64,000 nt of DNA from Ruania zhangjianzhongii (GTDB lineage: Bacteria; Actinomycetota; Actinomycetes; Actinomycetales; Beutenbergiaceae): positions 3,524,882 to 3,588,881 of the forward strand of contig NZ_CP042828.1 in the NCBI RefSeq assembly GCF_008000995.1. The letters are read 5' to 3'. How positions within the stretch are numbered: position 1 is the first letter of the stretch; each line of letters opens with the position of its first letter. Shown here piece by piece: positions 32,920 to 41,461 of this stretch. The notes below the pieces were generated by a model. That model ran no database searches. It saw nothing but the letters and a program-made list of their open reading frames with translations, and was not told the origin of the DNA. The translations under genes and the position numbers were made by a program.

Positions 32920-33828
32920 TCAGGCCGGGCGCAGGTGAGTCACGTCGCCGGCGCGGACCACACGGTCGGTGCCGTCGTCCAGGCGGACCACCAGGGCCCC
33001 ATCCTCGGCGAGGTCGACGGCTTCACCTTCCAGTGCGCTCCCGTCCGGGCGCCCGACCCGCACTGCGGTGCCCAGCGTCAGGCACATCGGGGCGACGAGC
33101 TCGCGCGGGTCGGTGCCGGCGGCCCAGTCGGCCAACGTCGCGGAGAGCTTGCCCCGGATGGCCCCTGCCAGGCGGGTCGGATCGGTGCGCACGCCGAGGT
33201 CGGCGGCGGTTCCCGCCCAGGGCACCGGCAGCCGGTCCCCCACCAGGTTGATCCCGATACCGAGCACCAGCGAGCGCCCGTCCGGCAGGACCTCGGCCAG
33301 CAGCCCGCCGACCTTGCGCAGGCAGCCCCAGTCCTGCAGCACCTCGGTACCGCCGAGATGCACCACATCGTTGGGCCACTTCAGTCCGACAGCCACCTCA
33401 CGGGTGACCGCACCCACTGAACCGGCAGCAGTGGTGGAATCGCGGGAGAGGTGACCTGCGCCGTCGGCCGAGGCCTGCGACAAGCGGGACTCCCCCGCCA
33501 GGTCAGTTCCGGCGTCGGCGGCGGGCATCGCCGCTCGCAACGCCTGCACCACGGCTGCCCCACCGAGCAGCGGAATCCATCCCCACCGCTCGCGAGGTTC
33601 CTCCGGGCGCAACAGGATCGAGAAGGTCAGGGCCGCGTGCTCGTCCGTGGTCCAGGTGCGCCCGGACCTGCCCCGCCCGGCGAGCTGGCGGCGGGCCAGG
33701 AGCGCGGACAGGTGCGGCCAGGCACCCGGATCGCTGCCGGCCACCCGGGCGAGGTCAGCGTTGGTGGAGCCGGTAGCCTCGACGATCTCCAGCCGCGGCT
33801 CCGGACGGTCTTCCGGGCCCATTCCCAT
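32920..33828 (-). CDS. birA: Biotin-[acetyl-CoA-carboxylase] ligase
   Basis: 302 residues. The biotin/ATP site reads [16 protein letters not shown] (GRGRxGRxW), then GLKWPNDVV, and a C-terminal SH3-like domain. There is no N-terminal DNA-binding domain, so it is a monofunctional ligase. It attaches biotin to the carrier lysine of acyl-CoA carboxylase; the beta and epsilon subunit genes are divergently adjacent and the biotinylated subunit is at 50,995. ATG at 33828 (or 33822) is preferred; the upstream extension overlaps the divergent promoter. Confidence 0.92.
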   Translation of the reverse strand: MGMGPEDRPEPRLEIVEATGSTNADLARVAGSDPGAWPHLSALLARRQLAGRGRSGRTWTTDEHAALTFSILLRPEEPRERWGWIPLLGGAAVVQALRAAMPAADAGTDLAGESRLSQASADGAGHLSRDSTTAAGSVGAVTREVAVGLKWPNDVVHLGGTEVLQDWGCLRKVGGLLAEVLPDGRSLVLGIGINLVGDRLPVPWAGTAADLGVRTDPTRLAGAIRGKLSATLADWAAGTDPRELVAPMCLTLGTAVRVGRPDGSALEGEAVDLAEDGALVVRLDDGTDRVVRAGDVTHLRPA

Positions 33829-33961
33829 CTGCCCAGCCTGCCATCGCGGCCCCCGCCATGGCGAACTGGCGCGCCCGACCCAGGAAGAGTTGTGGACATT
33901 CCACAACGAACCACGCGACGCGCGCGGGCTTGCCGCCAGCAGATTGGCGGGTGGACACAAC

Positions 33962-33967
33962 TACAGT
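33962..33967 (+). promoter_or_regulatory. -10 box for leaderless carboxylase beta gene
   Basis: TACAGT lies six bases before GTG 33974. The ATG at 33972 is out of frame and can be ignored. Confidence 0.55.
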
Positions 33968-33973
33968 GCCTAT

Positions 33974-35569
33974 GTGACCTCCGAGATTCACCCCGACACC
34001 TCCACCACTGCCGGCAAGCTCGCCGACCTCGCCGGGCGCACCGAGACCGGTCCCCAGGCTCTGGCGGCGACAGCGACCGAGAAGCAGGGGGCCCGCGGCA
34101 AGCTCTCCGCGCGGGACCGCATCGACCAGCTGCTCGACGAGGGCAGCTTCACCGAGCTGGACGCCTTCGCCACTCACCGCTCGGTGAACTTCGGCCTGGA
34201 CGCCAAGCACATCCCCGGTGACGGCGTGGTGGTCGGCTACGGCACGATCGACGGCCGCCAGGTGTGCGTCTACTCCCAGGATTTCACCGTGTTCGGTGGT
34301 TCGCTCGGTGAGGTGCACGGGCAGAAGATCACGAAGGTGATGGATCTGGCGCTGCGCACCGGGGTGCCGCTGATCGGGATCAGCGACGGCGGTGGTGCGC
34401 GGATCCAGGAGGGGGTGGCCGCGCTGACCCAGTTCGCGGAGATCTTCCGCCGGAACGTGGCTGCCTCCGGGGTGATCCCGCAGATCTCGCTGATCCTCGG
34501 CCCGAGTGCCGGCGGTGCGGTCTACTCCCCCGCGCTCACCGACTTCATCGTGATGGCCGATCAGACTTCGAACATGTTCATCACCGGCCCGGACGTGATC
34601 CGGGCGGTCACCGGCGAGGACGTCGGCTTCGAGGAGCTCGGCGGCGGGCGCACGCACAACGAGCGCTCCGGGGTGGCGCACTACCTGGCCGCCGACGAGG
34701 AGGACGCCTTCGACTACGTCAAGGCCCTGCTGCACTACCTGCCCAGCAACAACCTCTCCGACCCGGAGACCTACCCGGAAGAGGCGGAGCTGGAGATCAC
34801 CGACGCCGATGCCACGCTGGACGAGCTGGTGCCGGACTCGGACAACCAGCCCTATGACATGCATGCGGTGATCGAGCAGGTCCTCGATGACGACGAGTTC
34901 CTCGAGGTGCAGCCGCTGTACGCGCCGAACGTGATCGTCGGGTTCGGGCATGTGGAGGGGCACCCGGTGGGGGTGGTGGCCAACCAGCCACAGCAGATGG
35001 CCGGCACCCTGGACATCGCGGCCTCGGAGAAGGCCGCCCGGTTCGTGCGCACCTGCGACGCGTTCAACATCCCGGTGCTCACCTTCGTGGACGTGCCGGG
35101 GTTCCTGCCCGGTACCGACCAGGAGTGGAACGGGATCATCCGCCGCGGTGCGAAGCTGATCTTCGCCTACGCCGAGGCCACGGTGCCGCTGATCACCGTG
35201 ATCACCCGTAAGGCCTACGGCGGGGCGTACATCGTGATGGCCTCCAAGCAGCTCGGCGCGGACCTGAACCTGGCCTGGCCCACCGCGCAGATCGCGGTGA
35301 TGGGCTCGGGTGGGGCGGTGAACATCCTGCAGCGGCGCACGCTGAAGAAGGTCGCCGAGGATGGTGGTGACGTCGAGGCGGAGCGGGCCCGGCTGGTGGC
35401 GGAGTACGAGGAGGCGATCGTGAACCCGTGGGACGCCGCCCAGCGCGGCTACGTGGACGCGGTGATCCGCCCGGCCGAAACCCGGGTGCAGATCGTCAAG
35501 GGACTGCGGGCGCTGCGCACCAAACGGGCGTCGCTACCGGCGAAGAAGCACGGGAACATTCCGCTATGA
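33974..35569 (+). CDS. Acyl-CoA carboxylase beta subunit (carboxyltransferase, AccD/PccB type)
   Basis: 531 residues of the crotonase-fold carboxyltransferase family: [17 protein letters not shown] at the start, the oxyanion [14 protein letters not shown] and [14 protein letters not shown] in the N-half, then VDVPGFLPG and [13 protein letters not shown] in the C-half, where the biotin carboxylate is held. It moves CO2 from carboxybiotin to acetyl- or propionyl-CoA. The GTG start fits the family N-terminus and the leaderless promoter. Its stop overlaps the epsilon gene as ATGA. Substrate choice between acetyl and propionyl cannot be read off. Confidence 0.93.
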   Translation: MTSEIHPDTSTTAGKLADLAGRTETGPQALAATATEKQGARGKLSARDRIDQLLDEGSFTELDAFATHRSVNFGLDAKHIPGDGVVVGYGTIDGRQVCVYSQDFTVFGGSLGEVHGQKITKVMDLALRTGVPLIGISDGGGARIQEGVAALTQFAEIFRRNVAASGVIPQISLILGPSAGGAVYSPALTDFIVMADQTSNMFITGPDVIRAVTGEDVGFEELGGGRTHNERSGVAHYLAADEEDAFDYVKALLHYLPSNNLSDPETYPEEAELEITDADATLDELVPDSDNQPYDMHAVIEQVLDDDEFLEVQPLYAPNVIVGFGHVEGHPVGVVANQPQQMAGTLDIAASEKAARFVRTCDAFNIPVLTFVDVPGFLPGTDQEWNGIIRRGAKLIFAYAEATVPLITVITRKAYGGAYIVMASKQLGADLNLAWPTAQIAVMGSGGAVNILQRRTLKKVAEDGGDVEAERARLVAEYEEAIVNPWDAAQRGYVDAVIRPAETRVQIVKGLRALRTKRASLPAKKHGNIPL

Positions 35570-35814
35570 GCGCGCCGAGCCACTTCTCCGGCCAGGGTGA
35601 GGTGCCCGCCGGCCTGGTGCGCGTGCTCCGGGGTGCCCCAGACGAGGCGGAGCTTGCCGCTCTTGTCGCCGGGATCGTCGCTGCACGAGCCGACGACGGC
35701 GCCGCGGAGTCCGAGGAGGACCTCACCTCGGTCTGGGGTGACCATGGCAGGCGGCTGGGCCTGGCGGCCCGGCCCGGTGGTGCGGCCTGGCGGTGGAGCG
35801 CGCGGGCGTACTGA
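35566..35814 (+). CDS. Acyl-CoA carboxylase epsilon subunit
   Basis: 82 residues. The central [20 protein letters not shown] matches the family core and the C-terminus has the usual [10 protein letters not shown] ... WRWSARAY. Epsilon subunits, found in actinobacteria, tie alpha and beta subunits together and raise activity. The ATGA overlap with the beta gene supports the start, and an upstream in-frame extension can be ignored. Confidence 0.9.
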   Translation: MSAPSHFSGQGEVPAGLVRVLRGAPDEAELAALVAGIVAARADDGAAESEEDLTSVWGDHGRRLGLAARPGGAAWRWSARAY

Positions 35815-35835
35815 GCAGACGACCCGCAATGTGGT

Positions 35836-36624
35836 TCAGGCGGTGACCTCTGTGATTGCCTCGTCGACGGCTTCGATGGCGGCCTTGAGCTTCTCCAGAA
35901 TGGCAATCGCCTTCTTGATAGCGTCGGTGAGCGTGCCGGTCCACTTGAGTGCACTCGTTGCCGTATCGGCGATCGCGATCGATGCCTGGCCGATCACGAC
36001 CGGCAATGCCGCGCCCAAGGTCGCCCCAGTTTCGATCACATAGGAGATCAATCGGCCGACCAAATCGGCGATCAGGTCGCGGACGATCGTCCGGACAAAC
36101 TCCACCACTGTGCTGGCGACGGCGAAGCCGCACCCGATCCCCATGGCGGCAGAAGAGAGCCCAGTGGTCAGACCGATAAGGAACTCCATCCGCGCGCGAT
36201 ACGCGTCTGCAGCTGCGCCGCGCCACTTGGCCAGCATCTGACTCATCGCAGCCTCGAGGGCAGCAGCCCTTTCGGTGAGCGCCCGCGAGACATTCACCCA
36301 GGTCTCACCGATGCTCATCACCAGCGCTGGGTTACCGGCCAGCACATCCAGCATCTGCGGCAACGGCGGCATGTAATCGAGCAGGAAGGCAGCACAGGAG
36401 GACATCAAAGTGCCCAGTGGATCTGAGACAGCCGCTGCGATGGCTGTGCCCGCACTGGCGGCCGCTTGCAGCCCACCGGCCCAGTCCCCTTCTCCGAACG
36501 CTTTCGCTGCGTCGTAGCAGTCCCCGACGACCGGGGCATAGTCGAGCATCTTCGTCGGGTCTTCGACGGACGCGGCGAACTGGTGGAACGCCTCTGTGCC
36601 GTCGACAGCAATGAGGTCATTCAT
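35836..36624 (-). CDS. WXG-motif protein A, putative ESX/type VII substrate
   Basis: 262 residues, all predicted helical. The middle has a WXG100-like hairpin: helix GETWVNVSRALTERAAALEA, turn KWRGAAADAYRA with the W-x-G at 134-136, then a second helix. Hydrophobic stretches lie before (about 50-85) and after (about 150-215). The first 30 residues are nearly the same as protein B at 38037. GGGGGAG precedes the ATG. No signal peptide is present, consistent with type VII export. The function is unknown; a pore-forming or effector role is possible. Confidence 0.7.
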   Translation of the reverse strand: MNDLIAVDGTEAFHQFAASVEDPTKMLDYAPVVGDCYDAAKAFGEGDWAGGLQAAASAGTAIAAAVSDPLGTLMSSCAAFLLDYMPPLPQMLDVLAGNPALVMSIGETWVNVSRALTERAAALEAAMSQMLAKWRGAAADAYRARMEFLIGLTTGLSSAAMGIGCGFAVASTVVEFVRTIVRDLIADLVGRLISYVIETGATLGAALPVVIGQASIAIADTATSALKWTGTLTDAIKKAIAILEKLKAAIEAVDEAITEVTA

Positions 36625-36788
36625 CTCGGCTCCCCCTGACGATCGCCTGCACGTTCCCCTTGCTCCCCATCGGTACTCCCCTGTCTCTGGGTCTGTCGTC
36701 AGCGTCTCGGACGACCCACCGCCATCGGAAGGAGCCGTCCCTCGTTCACCACGTTAGGGGAGTGAATCAGTCCCGGCGATGGGCAGAT

Positions 36789-37583
36789 CTACCCCGTGGC
36801 GCCAGCCTCGAGCAGACCCGCCACGTGGTCGGCCAGATCCAGTCGGCGCAGGGCTGCCGCGGTGCTCGCATCACGATCTGCGCTGATCAACACCCAGCGA
36901 CCGACACAGACGATCTTCAGCCAGTCCTCGTGCCGGACCTCCAACGCCGGCCGCAACGCAGTCGCGATCACGGCCTCCAGACCTGCCGGCGTGAAGAGCG
37001 CTGTGCTGGTGCCGAAGGGTTGCGGTACCCGGGACAGGCCCACGGCCGGCTGGACGCGCACCGTCCGGGCGCCGGCAGCATTCATGCGGGTGAGGACGAC
37101 GGTGCGGGGCAGCTCGATTCGCGCTTCCACCCCCACTACTTCACGACGGCTGGTGTCCAACCGGGACATCACGCGGACCCACGTGTCTCGGGAGTGGACG
37201 AAGGCTCGGCGGCCTCGGTGCTGACCGGTCGCTTCGTCGGTGATCCGGATCGGGTCCGCGCGCTGGCTCGTCTCTACCTCGCTCAGTGCGTCCGGTGGGA
37301 TCTCCCTCGGTCGCGGGTGGTAGGACCAGCCCACCGAGTGGGCCCACGCCGTCCGCTGCTGACCGGTGGCAGCGTGCACGCGCTGCTGCCCGCCACGGCG
37401 AGCGAGCGATGCCACCACGATCACCACCACCAGGACCACGCCGATGATGGCCAGCACGATGGGCGGATCGTCGGCGATCCGCTGGAACGAGCCGCGGGCG
37501 CGCGCGAAAGCGATGGTGACGACCACGAACAGCCCGACCCAGCCGAGCAGGACGATCAGGAACGCACGCCGACGCGCCCGCAC
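36789..37583 (-). CDS. Membrane protein of ESX-type island, two TM helices
   Basis: 264 residues if it starts at GTG 37583. Two adjacent transmembrane helices (FLIVLLGWVGLFVVVTIAFA and IVLAIIGVVLVVVIVVASLA) near the N-terminus are followed by a soluble domain of about 180 residues of mixed alpha/beta character that I do not recognise. The start is uncertain: no ATG is available after the upstream gene's stop, and a CTG at 37631 would add 16 codons. It follows a YbaB-type gene closely and lies before WXG protein A, so a role with the secreted proteins is likely. Confidence 0.65.
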   Translation of the reverse strand: MRARRRAFLIVLLGWVGLFVVVTIAFARARGSFQRIADDPPIVLAIIGVVLVVVIVVASLARRGGQQRVHAATGQQRTAWAHSVGWSYHPRPREIPPDALSEVETSQRADPIRITDEATGQHRGRRAFVHSRDTWVRVMSRLDTSRREVVGVEARIELPRTVVLTRMNAAGARTVRVQPAVGLSRVPQPFGTSTALFTPAGLEAVIATALRPALEVRHEDWLKIVCVGRWVLISADRDASTAAALRRLDLADHVAGLLEAGATG

Positions 37584-37635
37584 CGCGCCAGCGGCACGGG
37601 CCGGGTCGGGCGACGAGGGGTCGTCGTTCAGGCGG

Positions 37636-38034
37636 CTACTCCGACTCCTCGTCGTCCAGGTCGACCGGCATGGCCTCCTGGACTGCTGCCTTCGTCGCGA
37701 CACGGAGCTCTTCGGCGTCCGCGTACTCCTCGTCGGCGATCGTGTCCATGCCCTCCTTCCACTTGCGGAGGGCATCGTCATGGGCCTTCTGCACGGCCCG
37801 GCTGAGGGTCATCGGTGACTCCGTCGGTGCCCACTCGGCGAACTCGAGGTCGGCCACCAGGCCCTTGGAGTCCAGAGCCACCCGGACCTCGCGCCGCGTC
37901 GACCACGCTTCGACGGAGAATTCCTCCATCCGCGCTACGGCCCGCTCGGCCGCCGCACCGCGCTTCTGCGCCATCTCCCGGAACTGGTCGATCTGTGCCT
38001 GGGCTTCTTCCGGACTCTGGAAGATGTCAGCCAT
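37636..38034 (-). CDS. YbaB/EbfC-like protein of ESX-type island
   Basis: 132 residues. Helix 1 (QSPEEAQAQIDQFREMAQKR), a beta-sheet core (EFSVEAWSTRREVRVALDSKGLVADLEF in part), then helices rich in acidic residues (AVQKAHDDALRKWKEGMD). This is the YbaB/EbfC fold, of which members (EspL-like) sit in mycobacterial ESX loci and probably bind secreted partners rather than DNA. ATG 38034 lies two bases after the upstream stop; a GTG one codon earlier overlaps it. Confidence 0.75.
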   Translation of the reverse strand: MADIFQSPEEAQAQIDQFREMAQKRGAAAERAVARMEEFSVEAWSTRREVRVALDSKGLVADLEFAEWAPTESPMTLSRAVQKAHDDALRKWKEGMDTIADEEYADAEELRVATKAAVQEAMPVDLDDEESE

Positions 38035-38036
38035 CA

Positions 38037-38858
38037 CTATCCCCCTCCTGCACTCTGTGCTTGTGAGTTACCGCTGTTCAGCGCACCGATCACCGTCTGG
38101 ATGTGACCCAGTGCGTCCTTGAGTTGCTCGGTCATCTCGGCGCCGGTCTTGATCGTCTTCACCAGGTCGTCGCTCCACTTGGCCGCCTGCGTGACCGTGT
38201 TGGTGATCGCCGTGACCGCTTGTCCGATCACCACCGGCAACGCGACGCCCAACGTGGCACCGGTCTCGATGATGTAGGCGATCAGACGCCCGACCAGGTC
38301 GGCGATGATGTCACGGGTGATCGTCCGGACAATCTCCACCACCACGCTGGCCACCATGAAACCTGCGCCGATACCCATCGCGCCCGCCGAGAGCGCGGTG
38401 GTCATCCCGATGAGGAACTCCATCCGGGCCTTGTAAGCATCGGCCGCGGCCCCCCGCCAGTTGCTCAGCATCTGCGCCATCGCCGCCTTCAACTCTGCGG
38501 CGCGTTCGGTCAGCGCACCGGCCACGTTGGTCCAGGTCTCACCGATGCTCTGCACCAGCGCGGGGTTACCGGCCAACGCATCCAGCATCTGCGGCAACGG
38601 CGGCATGTAGTCGATCAGGAACGCAGCGCAAGAGGAGAGCAGCGTACCGAGCGGGTCGACGGCGGCCGTGACGGCACCGACCACGGCGGCGCCTCCACTG
38701 AGTATGGCCCCTGCCCAGTCACCATTGCCGAGCGCCTGGGCGTACCCGACGACGTCCCCGACCACGGGCACGTACCCGAGCATCGTGGAAGGATCTTCGA
38801 CGCTGGCGAAAAACTGGTGCGCGATCTCCGTTCCATCGACGGCGATCAGATCGTTCAT
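38037..38858 (-). CDS. WXG-motif protein B, putative ESX/type VII substrate
   Basis: 273 residues, a paralogue of protein A: both begin MNDLIAVDGTE, share the YMPPLPQML segment near 84-92 and place W-R-G at residues 134-136. Differences concentrate in the 40-70 region and the C-terminal 50 residues, where B ends in a polar Ser/Asn/Gly tail. The ATG shares a base with the upstream stop (TGATG), so it is coupled to the EspC-like gene. Probably secreted as a folded helical hairpin. Confidence 0.72.
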   Translation of the reverse strand: MNDLIAVDGTEIAHQFFASVEDPSTMLGYVPVVGDVVGYAQALGNGDWAGAILSGGAAVVGAVTAAVDPLGTLLSSCAAFLIDYMPPLPQMLDALAGNPALVQSIGETWTNVAGALTERAAELKAAMAQMLSNWRGAAADAYKARMEFLIGMTTALSAGAMGIGAGFMVASVVVEIVRTITRDIIADLVGRLIAYIIETGATLGVALPVVIGQAVTAITNTVTQAAKWSDDLVKTIKTGAEMTEQLKDALGHIQTVIGALNSGNSQAQSAGGG

Positions 38859-39221
38859 CAGACGCTCACCGCGCCGCCCGGAAGACCCTGCCAGCTCTGA
38901 CCGGCGTCGTTCTGCGCCAGCTTGGTGTAGCGGCGGGCGGCATCGTCATCCACCTGCACATAGTCGGTGTGGCACTGCTCTACTGCCTGGGCAGTCTTCT
39001 CGATGCCCTGGGCCAGTACGTTTCAGCGCAGCGATCTCGATCCCCTGCACCAGCTGGGCCGGCGGGGTGAAGAACGAACACAGGATGCCGAACGAGAGGG
39101 GTGCGAGGCCGTTGCTCACATTCGCTGCTTCCAGGATGTCGCCGAACCCGCCGCGAATCCCCTGCAGCTCGGAACAGCCTCCGGTCAGCGCGCTCAGCTC
39201 CACCTCTACTGCGTCGCTCAT
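38858..39221 (-). pseudogene. EspC-like (DUF2580-type) ESX-associated protein, frameshifted
   Basis: The first frame from ATG 39221 reads to LLxF-type text: VSNGLAPLSFGILCSFFTPP and VQGIEIAALK. A shift near 39018-39024 is needed to reach the second frame, which continues VLAQGIEKTAQAVEQCHTDY and QVDDDAARRYTKL to a stop at 38858. The total of 364 bases is 3n+1, so one base is extra. The intact product would be about 120 residues and resembles the EspC-type family with its PLSFGILCSFF signature. Real mutation or sequence error cannot be separated here. It overlaps both neighbours by stop-start coupling. Confidence 0.7.
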
Positions 39222-39589
39222 GCCTGTCCCTTCATCTCGGTGAAGATCGCGTCCAACTGGTCGGCGACCGTACTGTCATGGAGCGCAGCGGCCGGGGACC
39301 GTCCACTGCTCGGCGGGCGCACCTTCTCCTGCGCCGCCTGCAGGGCGTCCATGGTGACCGTCCGCAGCTCCTCGGCATCCAGGTCTGCGACGGCATGGTC
39401 GAACTGGACAGCGCGGAGCAATCCCTTGCCGTCCACGGTGACCGTGGCCTCACCACGTTCGGACCGGCCGGTGCCGGTCTTCGCTGGTTCTTCCGCGGTG
39501 TACTCATCGGACGCCGCCATCGCGTCCGCCAAGCTCCGCTGGATCTGCTCGTGCAAGGCCGCGAACTGGGCCCCCGCGTCTTGACTCAT
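39218..39589 (-). CDS. YbaB/EbfC-like protein, first gene of ESX-type island
   Basis: 123 residues with an N-terminal helix (FAALHEQIQRSLADAM), a strand pair (EATVTVDGKGLLRAVQFD) and C-terminal helices, as in the YbaB fold. It heads the coupled minus-strand operon of the island and overlaps the EspC-like gene as ATGA. A -10-like TAGAGT lies seven bases before ATG 39589. A chaperone role for the EspC/WXG proteins is a guess. Confidence 0.72.
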   Translation of the reverse strand: MSQDAGAQFAALHEQIQRSLADAMAASDEYTAEEPAKTGTGRSERGEATVTVDGKGLLRAVQFDHAVADLDAEELRTVTMDALQAAQEKVRPPSSGRSPAAALHDSTVADQLDAIFTEMKGQA

Positions 39590-39596
39590 GCTGCTG

Positions 39597-39602
39597 ACTC
39601 TA
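39597..39602 (-). promoter_or_regulatory. -10 box for leaderless ESX-island operon
   Basis: Minus-strand TAGAGT, seven bases before ATG 39589; no Shine-Dalgarno sequence is present. Confidence 0.5.
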
Positions 39603-39651
39603 CGAGCCGCGGGCCGTCCAACTCAATGGGAAGGACTCCCCATCGTGCTTC

Positions 39652-40512
39652 TCACAGCATCGAGGCGTAGCCCAGCTCCACCAGCGCGGCCCGAGAGGCG
39701 GCGAGCGCCTCGAACGGATCCCGGCCGTAGGTGCTGTCCTGCTCGATGAACAGATACTCGGCGCCGGCGGCAATTCCGGCTTCCACGATCGGGCCCCACT
39801 CCAGGTTCCCGGAGCCGACCTCGGCGAACTGCACCGGGTTGCCCCAGAACTGCCCGAACGCTTCGCGGTCGCCGGCGGCCGCGGCGTCGATCACCTCGGC
39901 CGGTGGCAGGGTGAGGCGGAAGTCCTTCAGGTGCACCAGGTCCACTCTGGGTGCGAACCGTTGCAGCGTGCGCACTGGGTCCGCGCCGCCGCGAGCCACC
40001 CAGTGCACGTCGATCTCCCAGGCCAGCGACGGCGCCTCGTCGTTGATCAGGTCCATCACCTGGCGTCCGCCGATGCGGGCGAACTCCACATGGTGGTGGT
40101 GATAGGAGAGCTGGATACCGTCCTCGGCGAGCCGCTGTGCCGTCTCTTCAGCAGCCCGGCAGAAGGCGAGGATGGAGTCCAGGTCGCGCATCGCCGTCAG
40201 CGGCATCATGCCGATCCGCACACGCGAGGCGCCGAGACTACGGCACTGGGCCACGACGTCGTCGTACTCCTCGACCAGGGAGGGGTTCGCCCCGGGCCGG
40301 GCGGCCTCCATCGTGCCGGACAGCGCGCCGAACTCGACGCCATGCTCGCCCCGGGCACGCACCATCGCGGCCACGTTCTCCTCGGTCATCGCCACCTGGG
40401 AGACCTCGATCACCGGCAGTCCCGCGGCGGCCAGGCGGCGCAACACCTCAGCCACGCCGAGCTCGGTCACCTTCTCGCGCACGGTCATCAGCTGGACACC
40501 GATGCGGGCCAT
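39652..40512 (-). CDS. Sugar phosphate isomerase/epimerase (xylose-isomerase-like TIM barrel)
   Basis: 286 residues. The barrel carries the metal ligands expected of AP-endonuclease-2-like enzymes: Glu in VIEVSQV, His in SYHHHHVEF, Asp/His in WEIDVHWV and Glu in YLFIEQDS. It likely acts on a sugar, inosose or hydroxy-acid from the neighbouring sulfatase and transporter genes. Two close ATGs exist; 40512 has AAGGAG with a six-base spacer and is chosen over 40518, which abuts it. Confidence 0.82.
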   Translation of the reverse strand: MARIGVQLMTVREKVTELGVAEVLRRLAAAGLPVIEVSQVAMTEENVAAMVRARGEHGVEFGALSGTMEAARPGANPSLVEEYDDVVAQCRSLGASRVRIGMMPLTAMRDLDSILAFCRAAEETAQRLAEDGIQLSYHHHHVEFARIGGRQVMDLINDEAPSLAWEIDVHWVARGGADPVRTLQRFAPRVDLVHLKDFRLTLPPAEVIDAAAAGDREAFGQFWGNPVQFAEVGSGNLEWGPIVEAGIAAGAEYLFIEQDSTYGRDPFEALAASRAALVELGYASML

Positions 40513-40648
40513 GGTCATCTCCTTCGAGTCAGGGGCGCAGATTCCGTCCAGTCTGGCCATGCCCGACGGCGCAGCGTCAGTAGTTGCTCTCAGTTGCCGC
40601 CCGTTGCGGGTACCTGGGGCGTGCGCTGGGCTGCTGACCGGGGGCGGA

Positions 40649-41461
40649 TCATCTCATCCGGGTTCCACCCAACCGTGCGGAGATCGCCTCGCCGGCGGCG
40701 AGAAGCCGCGGCAGGGTGCCCTCGGCGCGTGCACCGGCCAGCCGCTCGGACGGACCGGAGACCGAGAGAGCGGCCAGAACCCGCCCAGAACCATCGTTGA
40801 TCGGAACTGCCAACGAACTGATGCCGCCGATCGCCTCGTCCGCGGCCTCGGCGTAGCCGTCCCGACGGATTTGTGCGAGTCGGTCCCGCGTCTCCTCAAC
40901 GGAGAGCGGGTTCTGCACTGCGGCGTCGTACTCCCGCGAGCCCAGCGCCCGCTCGACCTCAGCCTCCGTCATCCCGCTGAGCAGCACTCGGCCGTTGGCC
41001 CCAGACCAGAGCGGGTACATCCTGCCGAGCTCGGAGGCGAAGCGGAGCCCATGGGTGCTCTGCACCTCATCGATGAACACCCGCGCCGTCCCAGCGGCAA
41101 TCGAGATCCCGACAGTCTCACCCGTCTCATCACGCAAGGCGACCATCTGTGGACGAGCCTCGTTCAACAGCGTGGTCGCCCCGTTGTAGCCGAGACCGAT
41201 CAACAGTGCCTGCGGGCCAACGCGGTAACGCTGGGTCTGCAGGTCCTGGATGACCATCCCCGTCGCCTCCAGGGTGGTCAGGATTCGCTGGGTCGTACTG
41301 CGGGGGACCCCGGTGGTCGCTGCGAGCTCCCGGGCGCTACCCCCGTCGGCCAAGGTGCGCAGAGCACTCAGCACATGCACAGCCTTGGTGATCGCGTTGT
41401 CCCGGCCGGCCTCCATGCGCGGCAGTGTATCTGCCACCGCCGTCACGGAGTCGACCCTCAC
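40649..41461 (-). CDS. IclR-family transcriptional regulator
   Basis: 270 residues from a GTG that overlaps the sulfatase stop (GTGA); ATG 41416 would give 255. The winged helix-turn-helix (ARELAATTGVPRSTTQRILTTLEATGMV) precedes the GAF-like effector domain with VFIDEVQSTHGLRF and SSLAVPINDGSGRVLAALSVSGPS. It probably controls its own operon; a 15-bp palindrome lies before the MFS gene, the first gene of the set. Confidence 0.87.
   Translation of the reverse strand: MRVDSVTAVADTLPRMEAGRDNAITKAVHVLSALRTLADGGSARELAATTGVPRSTTQRILTTLEATGMVIQDLQTQRYRVGPQALLIGLGYNGATTLLNEARPQMVALRDETGETVGISIAAGTARVFIDEVQSTHGLRFASELGRMYPLWSGANGRVLLSGMTEAEVERALGSREYDAAVQNPLSVEETRDRLAQIRRDGYAEAADEAIGGISSLAVPINDGSGRVLAALSVSGPSERLAGARAEGTLPRLLAAGEAISARLGGTRMR

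Noticed and set aside
31469-40577. Shared 16-mer GCCCGACGGCGCAGCG near 31470 and 40560
   Set aside because: Two copies of one short GC-rich word, one inside a coding sequence, can arise by chance.
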